Source: Cololabis saira (Eukaryota > Chordata > Actinopteri > Beloniformes > Belonidae). From it: 64,000 bases of DNA. How positions within the stretch are numbered: position 1 is the first letter of the stretch; each line of letters opens with the position of its first letter. Under the pieces are notes generated by a model. The model saw only the letters and a program-made list of their open reading frames with translations, was not told where the DNA came from and searched no databases. A program made the translations under genes and the position numbers. This document shows, one piece after another, positions 12,377 to 35,332 of the stretch. The stretch covers positions 19,286,441 through 19,350,440 of the forward strand of contig NC_084607.1 of NCBI RefSeq assembly GCF_033807715.1, in the 5' to 3' direction.

Positions 12377-12645
12377 CCTGCAGAGGGAGAAGGGGAGGGA
12401 GACAGAGAGAGGCAGAGCGCCGCCACACACAACGAGGGAACCCCATCAGCTGGAAGTCGAGTAACATTACAACTCTCAGCAGCCCTGAAACAACTACATT
12501 AAACACACGAGGGATTCTTCTTTGAGGATTAAACCTGGATATTTCCCCCTTCTAACGTCATCAGTTTTTGTTTTATTCTGCGGAGACTGTTGGCTATTAT
12601 TTTTCATTTTTTTTAAGAGGGGGACCAAACTGGCGAAAGGCGAGC
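12252..12645 (+). promoter_or_regulatory. tfap4: tfap4 proximal promoter and 5' UTR
   Basis: Lies directly before the AP-4 start codon. It holds three CAGCTG E-boxes, at 12307-12312, 12338-12343 and 12447-12452. CAGCTG is the known AP-4 binding word, so self-regulation is possible. No TATA box stands out. The transcription start cannot be placed from sequence alone. A (CA)n run at 12343-12374 splits the region. Confidence 0.65.
12343..12374 (+). repeat. (CA)16 in the tfap4 promoter or 5' UTR
   Basis: An uninterrupted CA run directly follows the second CAGCTG motif. Confidence 0.95.
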
Positions 12646-15600
12646 ATGGAGTATTTCATGGTGCCAGCTCAGAAGGTGCCCTCATTGCAACATTTCAGGA
12701 AAACGGAAAAAGAAGTGATTGGTGGTCTTTGTAGGTGTGTATGCCACATGTGTTTGAGCCAGCCGTGTGTGATTATCGCTGTAAAGACGTGTGTTGTTGG
12801 GAGTACACGCACTTATGTCGCCGAGGCAACATGCTTGATGTGATCTGTTATTGTGTACGCGACCCTCTCACTCGGAGCTGCGGGCATTAATTAACATCAA
12901 ACACCGCGATTAAAATACCACTGACTTCAGCGGGGGTTCTGTTTTGCACATAAATTGCACGTAAATTGCACATTTACCTTTGAAAATAGTGTATTTTGTG
13001 GCTAACAAACACGAACCACGTGGTTCCGTGCGCACCACGCTGCTACTCCGCTCCAGAGAGCATCCCTGCTCTATTTATCTTTAAAATAATCCCCCACTGT
13101 CAATTATACCCGCAGCGGTTTGCACAATATGAGCAAATGTTAAAGTAGCAAATGCAGAATTGGGCTAAAAGTGTGCGTTTTTTTGCTGCAAAAGCCGTCG
13201 GGGTTGCGGATTTCACTCCAAAGCGAGGCGAAGTTATTGTGGGTAGTGCGGCCATGCTTGTGGCTTCAGCTAAAAGTGATGAGGGGGGCTGCTGTTTTGG
13301 ATCGTTTTATAGCGTCATTTTTCTAGTTTGGTGTAAAGATGAACAGAGTCAGCCTTACTCGAAGCGTTTATAGTTAAATTGGTGTTTCTGTGCGTCACGC
13401 TGGCGCTATCGAGCCGCCTCCACTGCGTCTTTTCACGCCGTCGCTGCCATGCTGCCTGCCGCATTGTTGTAATGGCGGAGGACGAACGGTCTGCTCGGGG
13501 AGTGAGCAGGCGCTCGCAAGGCGCTGTGGCAACGGAGGAGCGCTCATTTGGGGCTTTGTAAACACATTTCCACCCGCGTGCCTCCGGTAAAGGGACATTT
13601 GGCGTTCGCGGGGAGGCAGGAAAATTAAAAGTGTTGTTATTAAAGCCTGAATTATGGTCCTGCGTTAAATCGACGCAGAACTTACGGCGTAGGGTACGCG
13701 GCTACACGCACCGTACGTTGCGTGTAGCCGCGTACCCTACGCCGTAGGGGCTGCGTTGGTGTAACGCGGAACCATAAATCAGCCTTAACAAGGGGGTGTG
13801 TATGTCGCGGAAGGCCCGTCGATACGTCCGCAGCCCTGATTACAGAGGGAGGCGGAGGAATCTGCAGCTGATGGCGCCGGGCACTCTGGGAAATGTAGTT
13901 TTGACTCTTTGTTTGTTTTACTTTTTGTTTCAGCGAATTTGCGGAGATTTTATACATACCAAGGAAAATCTTCGCGAATCTAAGTCAGACTAAAATTGAA
14001 ATTAATTAAAAAGACATGGAAAGGACTTAAATTACAATTTTTGATGTTTACGGTAAAAAGAAAACAAACTAATAGTTGCAAGTTCACAACAATATTATTT
14101 GTTGCATCTAATTTTCCGACAATTTACACAACATATACAATATATATAACAATTAAAAAGGTGGTTTCCTGTTTTATTTCACTGGAATTTGTGAAAACAT
14201 ATTCAAATATTACACATATTGCTTTTCAAACAAAATCTTTAATTGTGACTTGATCATTTCTGTTCTTGAGGAACAATATTTTGATTGATCTTTTCATAAG
14301 TAAATCATTTCAGCTGTATTTAGAAAGGTTACCTGATGCTAAAGCTCTTCTTTTAAGCTTTAATCCAACTTCCCCTGTGTTGTGCATTATTGAAGTTACG
14401 GCTTATTTGATCAGGTTGGGAGTGAATGTGTGTATTGGATGTGCTGCTATAGTGTTGTTTTGAGTATTTGTATCATTACACAAACACAATTTTTCTCATC
14501 TGTGTATGCACAATTGTTCCCAGTGTTTGCACTGAGGCAGCTGAGTCAGTACAGATAAGAGCTTGGCAAGAGAGGGTCCCAGAGACACTGAGTTTGGTTG
14601 GAGGAAGCTCGCTTAGAATTCCCTTCAACTGAATCTAAGCATCTGGCATGTGGTGGTTCCTCTCCACAGTGTAACTGCGGATATTTTTTAATAAACTTTG
14701 TGCTGGCTTAATTGCGTATCTGGTAGCCGTAAGCTGCACACAGCTTCAATGGCAAGATATGTTTGTTCAATCCCTGAGTTACGCCATTGTTTATAAGCGT
14801 GTGATGCACAAGTAAAAGATACTATTTGGATGCAGGACTTCTTTTGTTTTTAATAATGCCCACCAAGCATTGCAGTACAGTTCACAATTATTTGTGCTTT
14901 CCAACTAGATTAAGGCTAAGTGTAGTAACTGGTATCGTCTCGACCCAACTGAGAAAAACAGGGTTTGGAAACAGAGTTTATGAGTTTCATAAATCTGTCC
15001 TCGGAGTTAGTTTAATGCTCATCGTAATTTAACCTGCAGCATAAAACAGAACGTAAAAGGGTTGACCATTTATGTAATGTTGTCATTCTTTTTTCGAGTC
15101 ATTGAAAATAATTTCTGGTTTTGCAATGGCATCATCCACAAGATGTTTTACGGTTTGCAACAGGACGGGGTTGTCGTCACATTTTTCTGTTTAAAATGCT
15201 TCACACATTCTGTTCTGATCCGGACTGTATACAGGCTAGACTCGCACGCGTAACCTCCTCTACCGTACCCATGCCATTGACATGTGGTTTTGAATTGTCT
15301 TTTTGAAAAAATGAATGGACGTCCTTGGAAACGGTGTCGTCTTGAATGCAGCACATGTTGCTTTAAAAGCTCAGTGCACTTTTCTGCATTAATGGAGCGA
15401 TTTATGAATCAATTAATTTTCTTTGCCAAATGTACAGATAAACCCCCAAAGCAGACCCTGCTTTTTGGTTTTGTTCCTTAACAGTCCAGATGGTCCTTGT
15501 TGTCTTTGCACTTTTGCACATTGCATTTCTGACAAAATCCTTGTTGTATGACATTGGCCCCTCTTAGAGGAAGAAATAAGCACATTACTTCCAATATATC

Positions 15601-17438
15601 ATTACGGAATATTGTTTTTAATGATTTTAAAAATGTTCCTAACACACATGTTGATAAACTGAAGCTGCTTCACTCGTCTTTACTCGTTGAAGGCTCATTT
15701 TGTTCAGTATTTCAAACACCTGTTCAAATCTTCAGCGCAGTGCGTTCAAAGGTTTTCCTTCATTGGTCCAGTGGTGATGGAAGCTGTCCCACCGCCAAAA
15801 GGTTTTCTCTGCTCACAAGCCTTGCAGTGTAACATCTGTTATTGCCCGTTTTCTTCATCCGTTTCTGATCAGCTAACAGCTTTGCTCCCCTTCCCCCTGC
15901 TTCTCTTAGCCTGGCCAACATTCCTCTGACCCCAGAAACAGCCCGGGACCAAGAGAGGCGGATTCGCAGGGAGATTGCCAACAGCAATGAGCGTCGGCGT
16001 ATGCAGAGCATCAATGCTGGATTCCAGTCACTTAAAACACTCATCCCACACAGCGATGGAGAAAAGCTCAGCAAGGTGGGTCACAAGCAGATATTTGAAT
16101 TGGATGATGCATTTGATGTTACTGGTGGGGTTTTGAACTCGACTTTCATAACCAAACTCTTAAACACCGTTTCTTTTTCTTGCCTTTTTTTATGTCAGGC
16201 TGCCATCCTGCAACAGACAGCAGAATACATTTTTACTTTGGAGCAGGAAAAGACACGGCTATTGCAGCAGAACAGTCAGCTCAAACGAATCATACAGGTA
16301 CGGCACGACCCCTCCGAACTGGGTGTGAACTGGGTGCAAAGGCATTTCTGTTCTGGACTCTAAACCAGGTGTCCCATTTTTGGTTTACCCTCCCAGGAGT
16401 TAAGTGGTTCCTCCCCCAAAAGGAGGCGTGCCGAGGAGAAGGACGAAGGAATCGGCTCACCGGATATCCTGGAGGAGGAGAAGACCGAGGACTTGAGGAG
16501 GGAGATGATCGAGCTGAGGCAGCAGCTGGAGAAGGAGCGTTCAATCAGGATGATGCTGGAAGATCAGGTAACAAAGAAACAAAAACAACAGGGGGCACAG
16601 TTTTGAGAAGTCTGAAATGTGTTTCCACTTACATACTCCATGTTCTGCGTGCCAGATGCGTTCTATTGATGCTCAGTTGTACCCGGAGAAACTGAAGGCC
16701 ATGGCCCAGCAGTTGCAGGAGCAGCAGGCCCAGACACAGGGCCCTGTCCATCTGCAGCAGCAGAAACAGCTGGAGAGGGACCTCACTCCAGCCCACAGCC
16801 CTCAGGTTGGAACTAGTAGTGGATATAACATTCTTGCTCGCGTTTGCAGAGTGTACTTTCAGTGAACTATCCTTTTGCTATCAGAAAAGTTCAATATACA
16901 GCAGTTTGTTTTCTCTTAGTCTTTGTAGTAAAAAGTAAATAAAGAATTTTTAAGCTGGCATCTTAGAAGAAATTGTTAATTTGTGGTCGATTAACCTAAA
17001 TTCATCAGCTGTTAGGCACCAAACTCCCCTTCTTCCTCCCTAATGTGTACTCATCTGGAGATTTCCCAAAGATACGGTTGCACACGACAGTCTCCTCCTC
17101 ACCCAGAGTTAGAGCTGTCAGCAGCTATGACAGTTTTACAGTGTGCGAAATGAGCCGCTTGAACATCTTTCTGCTGTGCCTGTTTCCTGCCATGACAGCT
17201 GCAGTGTCCTGTTTCTGCAGGCTCACACCAAGTGTGATGCCAGCCAATCGTGCAATGTCTGTCCTTCCGCACCACATTAGCCAAATCACACTTGGAGCTG
17301 AGTACTTTTACCTCAAATCAATATCATTAATTTTACATATGTAACTAAATTAAAGCTCAGCATCATTGCTGCTCTCATCGCTCCCTAACAACTCCAGGGT
17401 TTTAACAACTGACGGGCCTGAATATCATATTTAAACAG

Positions 17439-17481
<43 letters not shown>

Positions 17482-18434
17482 TATCCCCGATTTCCCCCCC
17501 TTTGGTCAAAAGTGTTGACAACAATCCACTTACTGAAAGTTATGGATGGATGCTACGTAGTTGAGTCCAGCTGCCTTTTCCTTGGGGAGAGAGTGAGCTC
17601 TCTCCATCAATGCGAGGAGATGAGTAACATAATAGCTAATAACAGTTATAGAGCGAATACGACCTGACCATTTGATTTGGGTGACTAATGGCTAGTGGGT
17701 TTTTATTTTCTGAAGCCCATATTGATCTGCAGTTCCAGCTGAACCCAAAGCAAACCATATCTTCGTAAAGCTTCTTGTGTTGATAACGAAGAGAAAAAAA
17801 ATAACAGCAAAACCGACTGATTATAAATCCTTTACATCGTTTTTTTTCCTACCATAAAACATTATGAGTTTGTTGTTATTTGTGGAGGTTTGTCATGTGG
17901 CATCAGTGCATTAGGGTCACTTGTGAGTAAAACAAAGTGTTGACATGAGAACAATGTACTGTATAATGACTGCATCTTTTTCTCCGTCAGGTGTTGGCCC
18001 CTGCGACTCCTCCTGTGCCTACACACCATGCCACAGTCATTGTCCCCGCACCTGTTCAAACTCCTCAACCCCATCACGTCACCGTGGTAACCATGGGCCC
18101 AACATCAGTTATCAATTCAGTGTCCACGTCTCGACAGAACCTGGACACCATTGTTCAAGTAAGACAGTTACCCGTCTCGTGTCGTGTGCAGTACATGTAA
18201 ATCGAACGCGCTCCCAGATCTGAACACTAGAGGGAGCTATGGTTTCTGACAGATGTTTTTAATTCCCATTCAAACTTCCAGGCAATCCAGCACATTGAGG
18301 GCACCCAGGGAAAAGGCTGCGAGGAAGACAAGCGGAGGGCGGTGATCGTCACCTCAGGACGTGTCCTCTCCGACGCCGTAGGCTCAGACACGGCCTCAAA
18401 CAGCGACGGGCCTGATGACTGTTCACTGCCTTGA
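12646..18434 (+). CDS. tfap4: Transcription factor AP-4 (bHLH leucine zipper), complete, 7 coding exons
   Basis: Exons: 12646-12734, 15910-16075, 16199-16297, 16397-16567, 16656-16805, 17991-18158, 18282-18434. All introns are GT-AG and the frame is kept throughout. They sum to 996 nt and 331 residues, against about 338 in human AP-4. The start MEYFMVPAQKVPSL is the AP-4 signature N-terminus, which fixes the start codon. The basic region and helix-loop-helix span about 47-99, with ERRRMQSINAGF at 57-68 and the second helix running from KLSKAAILQQTAEYIF. A first zipper follows at about 100-120 (LEQEKTRLLQQNSQL). A second Leu-rich coiled coil lies at about 150-180, then Gln-rich and Pro-rich stretches and a conserved SVINSVSTSRQNLDTIVQAI block. 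AP-4 dimerises and binds CAGCTG in the nucleus; in mammals it is a MYC target controlling proliferation genes. The C-terminal acidic tail is shorter than in human. Confidence 0.97.
13016..13023. promoter_or_regulatory. tfap4: CCACGTGG E-box in tfap4 intron 1
   Basis: A palindromic CACGTG core 282 bp into intron 1. Human TFAP4 is reported to be induced by MYC through CACGTG boxes in its first intron; this is the only CACGTG I found in the fish intron. Confidence 0.55.
13644..13785. mobile_element. Foldback MITE, copy D
   Basis: 142-bp palindrome, AGCCTGAATTATGGTCCTGC to GCGGAACCATAAATCAGCCT. Its enlarged symmetric centre includes GGGTACGCGGCTACACGCAC and its inverse. TTAA or TTAAA borders both sides, consistent with a TTAA or TTA target. 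This is the longest and most symmetrical copy. Confidence 0.9.
13881..13899 (-). promoter_or_regulatory. ZNF143-type (SBS) motif
   Basis: On the minus strand this reads ACTACATTTCCCAGAGTGC, very close to the vertebrate ZNF143/THAP11 promoter motif ACTACANNTCCCAGNATGC. It sits 95 bp beyond MITE copy D. Confidence 0.6.
16806..17990 (+). other. tfap4: tfap4 intron 5
   Basis: A 1.2-kb intron after the codon for Gln225 (CAG|gttgg) and before GTG TTG GCC. It contains a (TA)n run at 17443-17477 and nothing else recognisable. A 300-nt open frame at 17045-17344 has no family resemblance. Confidence 0.9.
17443..17477. repeat. (TA)n in tfap4 intron 5
   Basis: A short uninterrupted TA run of about 35 bp. 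Confidence 0.9.
18225..18237 (+). promoter_or_regulatory. Weak CTCF-like word in tfap4 intron 6
   Basis: CACTAGAGGGAGC shares most of the CTCF core but differs at the first base and in the GCGC end. It is far less convincing than the site at 8889. Confidence 0.25.
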
Positions 18435-21275
18435 GTACACCCCGGAAGTCTTGCATCCCACACACCTGCATACATGTGCACACTTACACACAAGAGGCCC
18501 GAGCAGACCAGGGCTGCAGGAGGCCACAAACTCACAGCACTCTCGTTCAGTGGACATTGACAGGGCTGGTAGTCAAATTGAAGCACTCAATTTTAGTTTT
18601 TCTGTTTGTCTTTCTTTTCAGTGCACACCAGGGTGTACTGTGATAGGCAGCCCGACTAGATTGACACTTATATGCTCAAACATGCAGGCTCTTCTGCATC
18701 TTTCTCTGCTTACTTCTAGCCCCTGCTCTCTCATTCATACTCACAAACGCATGTCTCTTCATTGATCCATAGAAAGATTTGTAGAGCGAATATGTTGCTG
18801 CCTGAATTATGAAAGCTCTCTGAAACTGGAGACTAGATATTTCAAATGTACGCTAAACATCTCCATTAGCTACCAGGACCGTTCTTCTTGTGCGCCCCTG
18901 CAGCCATGTGACTGATCAGTGAAACAGGACAAAAGGTTAATGAAGAGTCCCGGTGGTGTGGCGCCCCCACCGACCCAGCATCTAAGCATTTTCATTAAGA
19001 TGGAGATTCTTTTCAAACGTCAATGCTCGACACCCGTCTGAACTGTTTGGAAAGACACTGTGAGCTAACAAGACTGTCCTGAAGTTACAACTTTTTAATG
19101 TCATGTTGAAATATGTTATTTTACTTAGACAAGTCTACCTTTTTAATGTTTTTTTTTTCCCTGAAAGGCTCAGCCAGAAAGTGAAGAGGAAAAAAAAAAA
19201 AAAGGCAATGAGAATTTCCAAGCCGTTTTCATCGGCTGATTGGTGCTCGGAGGAAATTATGAGATAGTGCACTTACTGGTTCACAACTCGTGTTTTTGTT
19301 GGTTTCTGTTTTTGCTGGGCTGGGTTCCCAGTTTTCACGCATATGTGTTTGGCCTGTTCTTTGTTTTATTTGTGGCCTGACACGCACACACACAAAAAAG
19401 AAAGAAAGAAAATGAAAAGATAATAGCTTTGGCATTTCTCTACATCCTCCCCCTCTTCGACTATTAAAGCACCTGGCTTGTAAAATAAGCTAAACTGTGG
19501 GCCCTATTGAGTAATATCTGCAAAGTGTGTGTTTTCATGTTTGGAAGCAGGAGGGCGTAGTGGTACCCTGGACTCTGGCAGTCTGCAGCAGCACCACTTA
19601 TGCCTTGACATGAAACACTTAACCCCACGGTTGTGACTGACATACAATCATTTGTTTGCTCAATCTTAAGAGCTTGTGTTATTTACTGTCGGTGTAGTGT
19701 TTTTGTACAAATGTTGGGACATATATCAAAGCAGAGTATGCTGAAAAATAAGACCAGTTAAATTGTACGTGTGGCACGGAAGTGACAGAACGGACTACTA
19801 CCCATGCTCTATGCATTTCCTTATGTAGATCATCTGTCTTTCCGTGCAGTTTCTGTCTATTGTACTATGCTAATCAAATCATTTTGCTCAAGTTATAATT
19901 TTAAATGTGCTTTTTAGCCTATAAGTCTCGGTTGACGGACTGATTAACTCGTAGCGAGAGAAAGGCAGCAGATTGCCGTACTAATAGCCTGTTAGCGCAG
20001 GGAGGCACTGCAAAGCCAGCCTTAACACAGCCCTAGGTTTGAGAGAAGTACCCCGACTGGTTGGAGGCAGCTGAAATCACTATACCATTACAAAATGAGG
20101 TTTTAAATACAACTGGAGCATGTTGGAATAAATGCTCCCAGTTATTTTATCAAATTCTTTTGCATTCGTTTTATGTTGTTTGCCTCAAAGGGAACAGGAT
20201 ATAGAATTATATTCAAATTATCCTGATAATTCTTTGTCAGAGGCATTCTGAATGTATCAGCATATTGATTTCTGCTCAGTTTTGCATGTGGATTTTTAAA
20301 CCGTTAAGGCCCCTTAGTTTGATCTATTAAAGCCAGATATGTTGGGGGAGGACAAAAAAAGTCCACAGTGACACGTTGACATTCCATAAAATAGTTTTTT
20401 TCCAAGTTTTCTCGTGAGGTTTCTTTTATCTGGTAAAACCTGATATATTCAGTATCTCTTAGGGCTTTGACACAACAACATATTTGGTAGCAAAGTGGTT
20501 CCTTTTCTCAACACTTGGATGGAGCTTTGAACTGCTGGACAGATGACGAGTTCAACTAAACACTCCTCATCCCAGTTTATGTCATACAACTGCCCTTTAA
20601 AAATATTGATGTCAGCTGCACTGAAATTAGAGGAACTGAATCACGGGACACTTCTCCATACAGGAAGGGGATTCCTGGATGTGGAAAACATTTGCATGCT
20701 CTGCTTTCTTGCAGAGTGTCTGTTTGTTGCTTTCAGTAACTGCATTAGAGATTTTTTTTCTGCACAGTCCTAGAACTGGTTTGTTTCCATTTGCTTTTCT
20801 CTTTTTCATTTTTTTTTTCCCGGTTCTCTTTATTGTACGTTACAAAATATTACATGGACATATCAAATTGCCAGATACGCGGGGATCACTAAATGGGGTC
20901 AAGATTACAAAGCACTTACTGTACTATACAGGAGTTTGCCACCTCTTGTTTGTAAAGGGGCATCTCCTCAGCTGAAGCTCTTGTGGTTATGAGTAAAAAT
21001 CGCACAGCTGTGTATTCCCCTTTTCCTTCTTGTCAAGTCCTCTAATTTGTCCTCTTTATCTTTCACTTTTTTTGGTCATATTTTATCCTGTCTTTGTTTA
21101 TATATATTGTCAATATCTTTTTTTTTCACATTTTGCAGCTCATTTTGCTCTCCCTGCATTTGGTCATCATGAAGCTAAGAAGCTTTTTTTTTTTTTTTTT
21201 TTAAGAAATGTTTTGGGGATAAGAGGCTTGTGCCTTTGTAAAGACAGAATAATAAAGTTTGTACTTTGTTTTTTA
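18435..21275 (+). other. tfap4: Probable tfap4 3' UTR
   Basis: About 2.8 kb between the TGA at 18432-18434 and an AATAAA at 21251-21256 followed by a GT-rich stretch. An earlier AATAAA at 20127-20132 could give a shorter form. There are no coding signals. The length is inferred from the signals alone. Confidence 0.5.
21251..21256 (+). terminator. tfap4: Candidate tfap4 polyadenylation signal
   Basis: AATAAA in the context GAATAATAAAGTTTGTACTT, with T- and GT-rich sequence after it. Confidence 0.5.
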
Positions 21276-23895
21276 AATCTTGGCCTTTTGTTTCTGTATT
21301 TTCTGTGTCGGTTTCAGTTTAAATATGAGCTGAACTGATGGGATTGCAGAATTTAGGGCATTAAAAATGACCTAACTGGTTGAATTTGTCTGATTTCCAG
21401 TTCTGGTTGACCGTCACTCCAAACAGTGTTGTGGATGCACAAGTGTCCATTCCTGATTGGTGGATGGGGGTGTTGAAGAGCTCCCCTCCCTCCCCCCCAA
21501 CCCATCCCTGTCCTGCTCAGCAGCTCATTGCTAAATTAAGATCTGACCACCTTCTCTGTGACAGTTAAAATGTTCGCCGGGGATGGTGGGTGGCATCTTT
21601 CGCTTGAAATGCACACTTTCAATCAGAATCCTCATGTTTACGTGTCGAGATGCGGGAAGTAATTTCACACTGCATTAAAAACTGACATGATTTTGCAAAA
21701 CTCCCTTTTGAAATCTGCATCTTCTCTGGAACATATCTCAAAACCATCACCAGTGATAACAGTGTGTCATCAAACACACAACTGCTTATTAAAAAATAGA
21801 CGGATCAAGATTCAGAAACGGATTCCTTCACGGATTCAAATGCAGATAAAACTGAGGAAAGTGGAAAACCATCCTGTAGTGGCATTTTTCAAAAGCATGG
21901 ATGCTGGAATCTCTTAGTTGAAGAGAGGACAGACTTCCCATCAGCCCCAAAGCTGTTTAACATGAACATCTTTGAATGCACCAGTATTGCTAAGCAGTGT
22001 ATACAGAATTGATGACATCCTTTCAACAGAGGAGGATTCGTTTATTTCAGTGTCTTACTGTATTTGTAACACAATGACTTTGTAGTAACAACATCCTCGT
22101 ACTTAACAGGGTTCTCTGCAGTTCAGGTTTGTATACTTCTGAAAAATGTCTGTGCTAAAAACAGCAAGGGAAGCCCAAAGCTGATGAGAAACTTTAATCC
22201 TGATTTAAGAAACAGATATAAAATATATAATTAAGTTCAACAAAAATGAATATTTTCCTATTTTGACATATTCCCGCATTTGATTATTAAGAGTTAAATG
22301 ATGCACAAATCATTGCACTTTGCTTCCCCTTTTACAGTTTTCCTTTCACCAACTTTTTTTTGGGTTCCTAGAAACATTCTTGTTAATAGCAGACTGTGCA
22401 CTCATCCATAAAATTAAAAGTAATTATTGCTGAGGAGGCATTGTGCCAAATGAGAGCGGCTCTGATTGGTGCATGCTGACAGTTAAAACCCTACTGTGTC
22501 ACCGCGGTCTGTGTGTATTTTTATTTTTCTGGGGATAAAAAAATGTAAAAAAGCTCTGGTCCAAGAATACCAGCATCATTTTCACACAATATACTGTACA
22601 TTCAGCTAAATCCGTGAGTTGCAGAGGTGTAAAATCGAAAGATTTGAATTTTCTCAGCACTGTAATCTCTAACCAATTTTTAAAAATTTTAACTCTGGCT
22701 TTAGAGTCTCATCAGGAAGTTCACATTTCATTAAAGTAATGGATCCTTTAAACACTCAAGGTGAAGAGAGTGTATTCATTTTTCATTGCTTATGTAATTT
22801 GCCAACCATTAAAAGGATGTGATGAATAAAATAGTTAAGACTGCATGGTTATTATCATACCCAATTAACAGTTAACTTCTTCAACAAGTCTACATTAAGA
22901 AATGCTTTAAAAATGATCATACTGTCTCCATTAATCACTGACAGGAGCTTCTGTGTGGCTTTTTTCCTTCGGTGCTAAAACTTGCAACAAACAAGGAGCA
23001 GTAGAAAAAGACAAGAGCTAATGTCATCATGTGTCGTCTGCAAATGAAAGAGGAATGAATGCTGACTAGTATTCATGAAAGGAAATCGTTGCACAGATTT
23101 ACAACCCACAGATCATCTTGCACTCAACCCCATTTCCCTCAGATTCATGAAGCTGCTTTGGATTCAGGCAGTCGTATGCACTGAAATGAACATACATGCT
23201 GTTAAGTTCGGAGATACTTCCAAAGCCATCTGGGATTCACATGGTTGGGTAAGAAACTCCTGCCATTTTTAGAGATTAACTTACAGTTGAAATGTTGATT
23301 CCCAAGGAAATTGTGAGATTATGCTCAACACTCTGTGTCTGCTGGAGTGTGATAAAGCAGTAATCCGCCTAGCATTCAGCTCCATGAGAGATTCGGGGCT
23401 GACTCAGGGGTCTTTATGGACCAAACTCTCCACTGCTCTCTTTCTGATCCCTGCTGTTCTCACACACTTACACTCTCCTCTGGTGATTACCTTCACCACC
23501 GTTCCAGCCAAGTGAGCACTGTGTGTTTCCCACCAGACGGAGGCTTTGATTGCTCACTTCAGAAGCACACTGCAAGTTTATAGGGTGAAGGTGGTAAAGC
23601 GGTTACGCTCATTTGAACACCATTCTTTATGAAGAAAAGCAGCGCTGGGAGGTTATTGATAGTTTCACAAAGTTCTGGTAAAATGGGACATTCCTGCATC
23701 ACTTTTAGGATTAGCCTGTTTGAATGAAGAAGGGCTGTGCGTTTGGATCTACATTTTGGTATTAGGTTCATGAACTTTCATAACAATGATTATGAGACAA
23801 ATATTCATGTGCCTTCTGTTAGCTGGCGATGTAAAGGGTTAAGTTTTCCATGGATGTTAAACACTATGAGCTGCAACCTCTCTAAAAAGGAAAGC
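21276..23895. other. tfap4-srl intergenic region; no gene seen
   Basis: About 2.6 kb with scattered short ORFs, none resembling a known protein, and no notable repeats. It may include srl upstream regulatory sequence. Confidence 0.5.
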
Positions 23896-24074
23896 CAGCT
23901 GCTTGTACATTTAGCGTCTCCATGGCACACTTGTAAAACCTCCGGCACACAGATCTCAGCCCCTCCACCAGCTGCCCATCTCTGTGCCCCGCCTCTGCAG
24001 TCAGCATGCACTTTAACCTTCCTGCCTTGGTATATATAGTCAGACTGACTATCAGAGTTCTCCTGGCAGCCACC
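23896..24074 (+). promoter_or_regulatory. srl: srl promoter: TATA box and two CAGCTG E-boxes
   Basis: TATATATA at 24031-24038 lies 37-44 bp before the ATG, which implies a start near 24062-24068 and a very short 5' UTR. CAGCTG E-boxes at 23896-23901 and 23969-23974 are of the type bound by myogenic bHLH factors, fitting a muscle gene. Start site and factor binding are inferred. Confidence 0.7.

Positions 24075-35332
<11,258 letters not shown>

Larger units (their letters stand above)
13380..13910. promoter_or_regulatory. CpG-rich promoter-like cluster within tfap4 intron 1
   Basis: CpG-dense sequence at 13385-13600 containing GTAATGGCGGAGGA (YY1-type GATGGCGG-like word), followed after an inserted MITE by a ZNF143-type motif. 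Such motifs usually mark housekeeping promoters. It could be an alternative tfap4 promoter or that of a non-coding transcript. No coding exon is evident. Confidence 0.4.
12735..15909 (+). other. tfap4: tfap4 intron 1
   Basis: A 3.2-kb phase-2 intron. The split serine codon AG|C joins GGLC to LANIPL. It carries a CCACGTGG E-box, a CpG-rich promoter-like stretch, a foldback MITE and a ZNF143-type motif, listed separately. The part 13950-15900 is AT-rich with no exon-like signal, apart from an AP-1-type TGAGTCAG at about 14542. Confidence 0.9.

Noticed and set aside
16180..16695. 171-residue open frame overlapping tfap4 exons 3-4
   Set aside because: It is a shifted-frame shadow of the AP-4 coding exons and crosses their splice sites.
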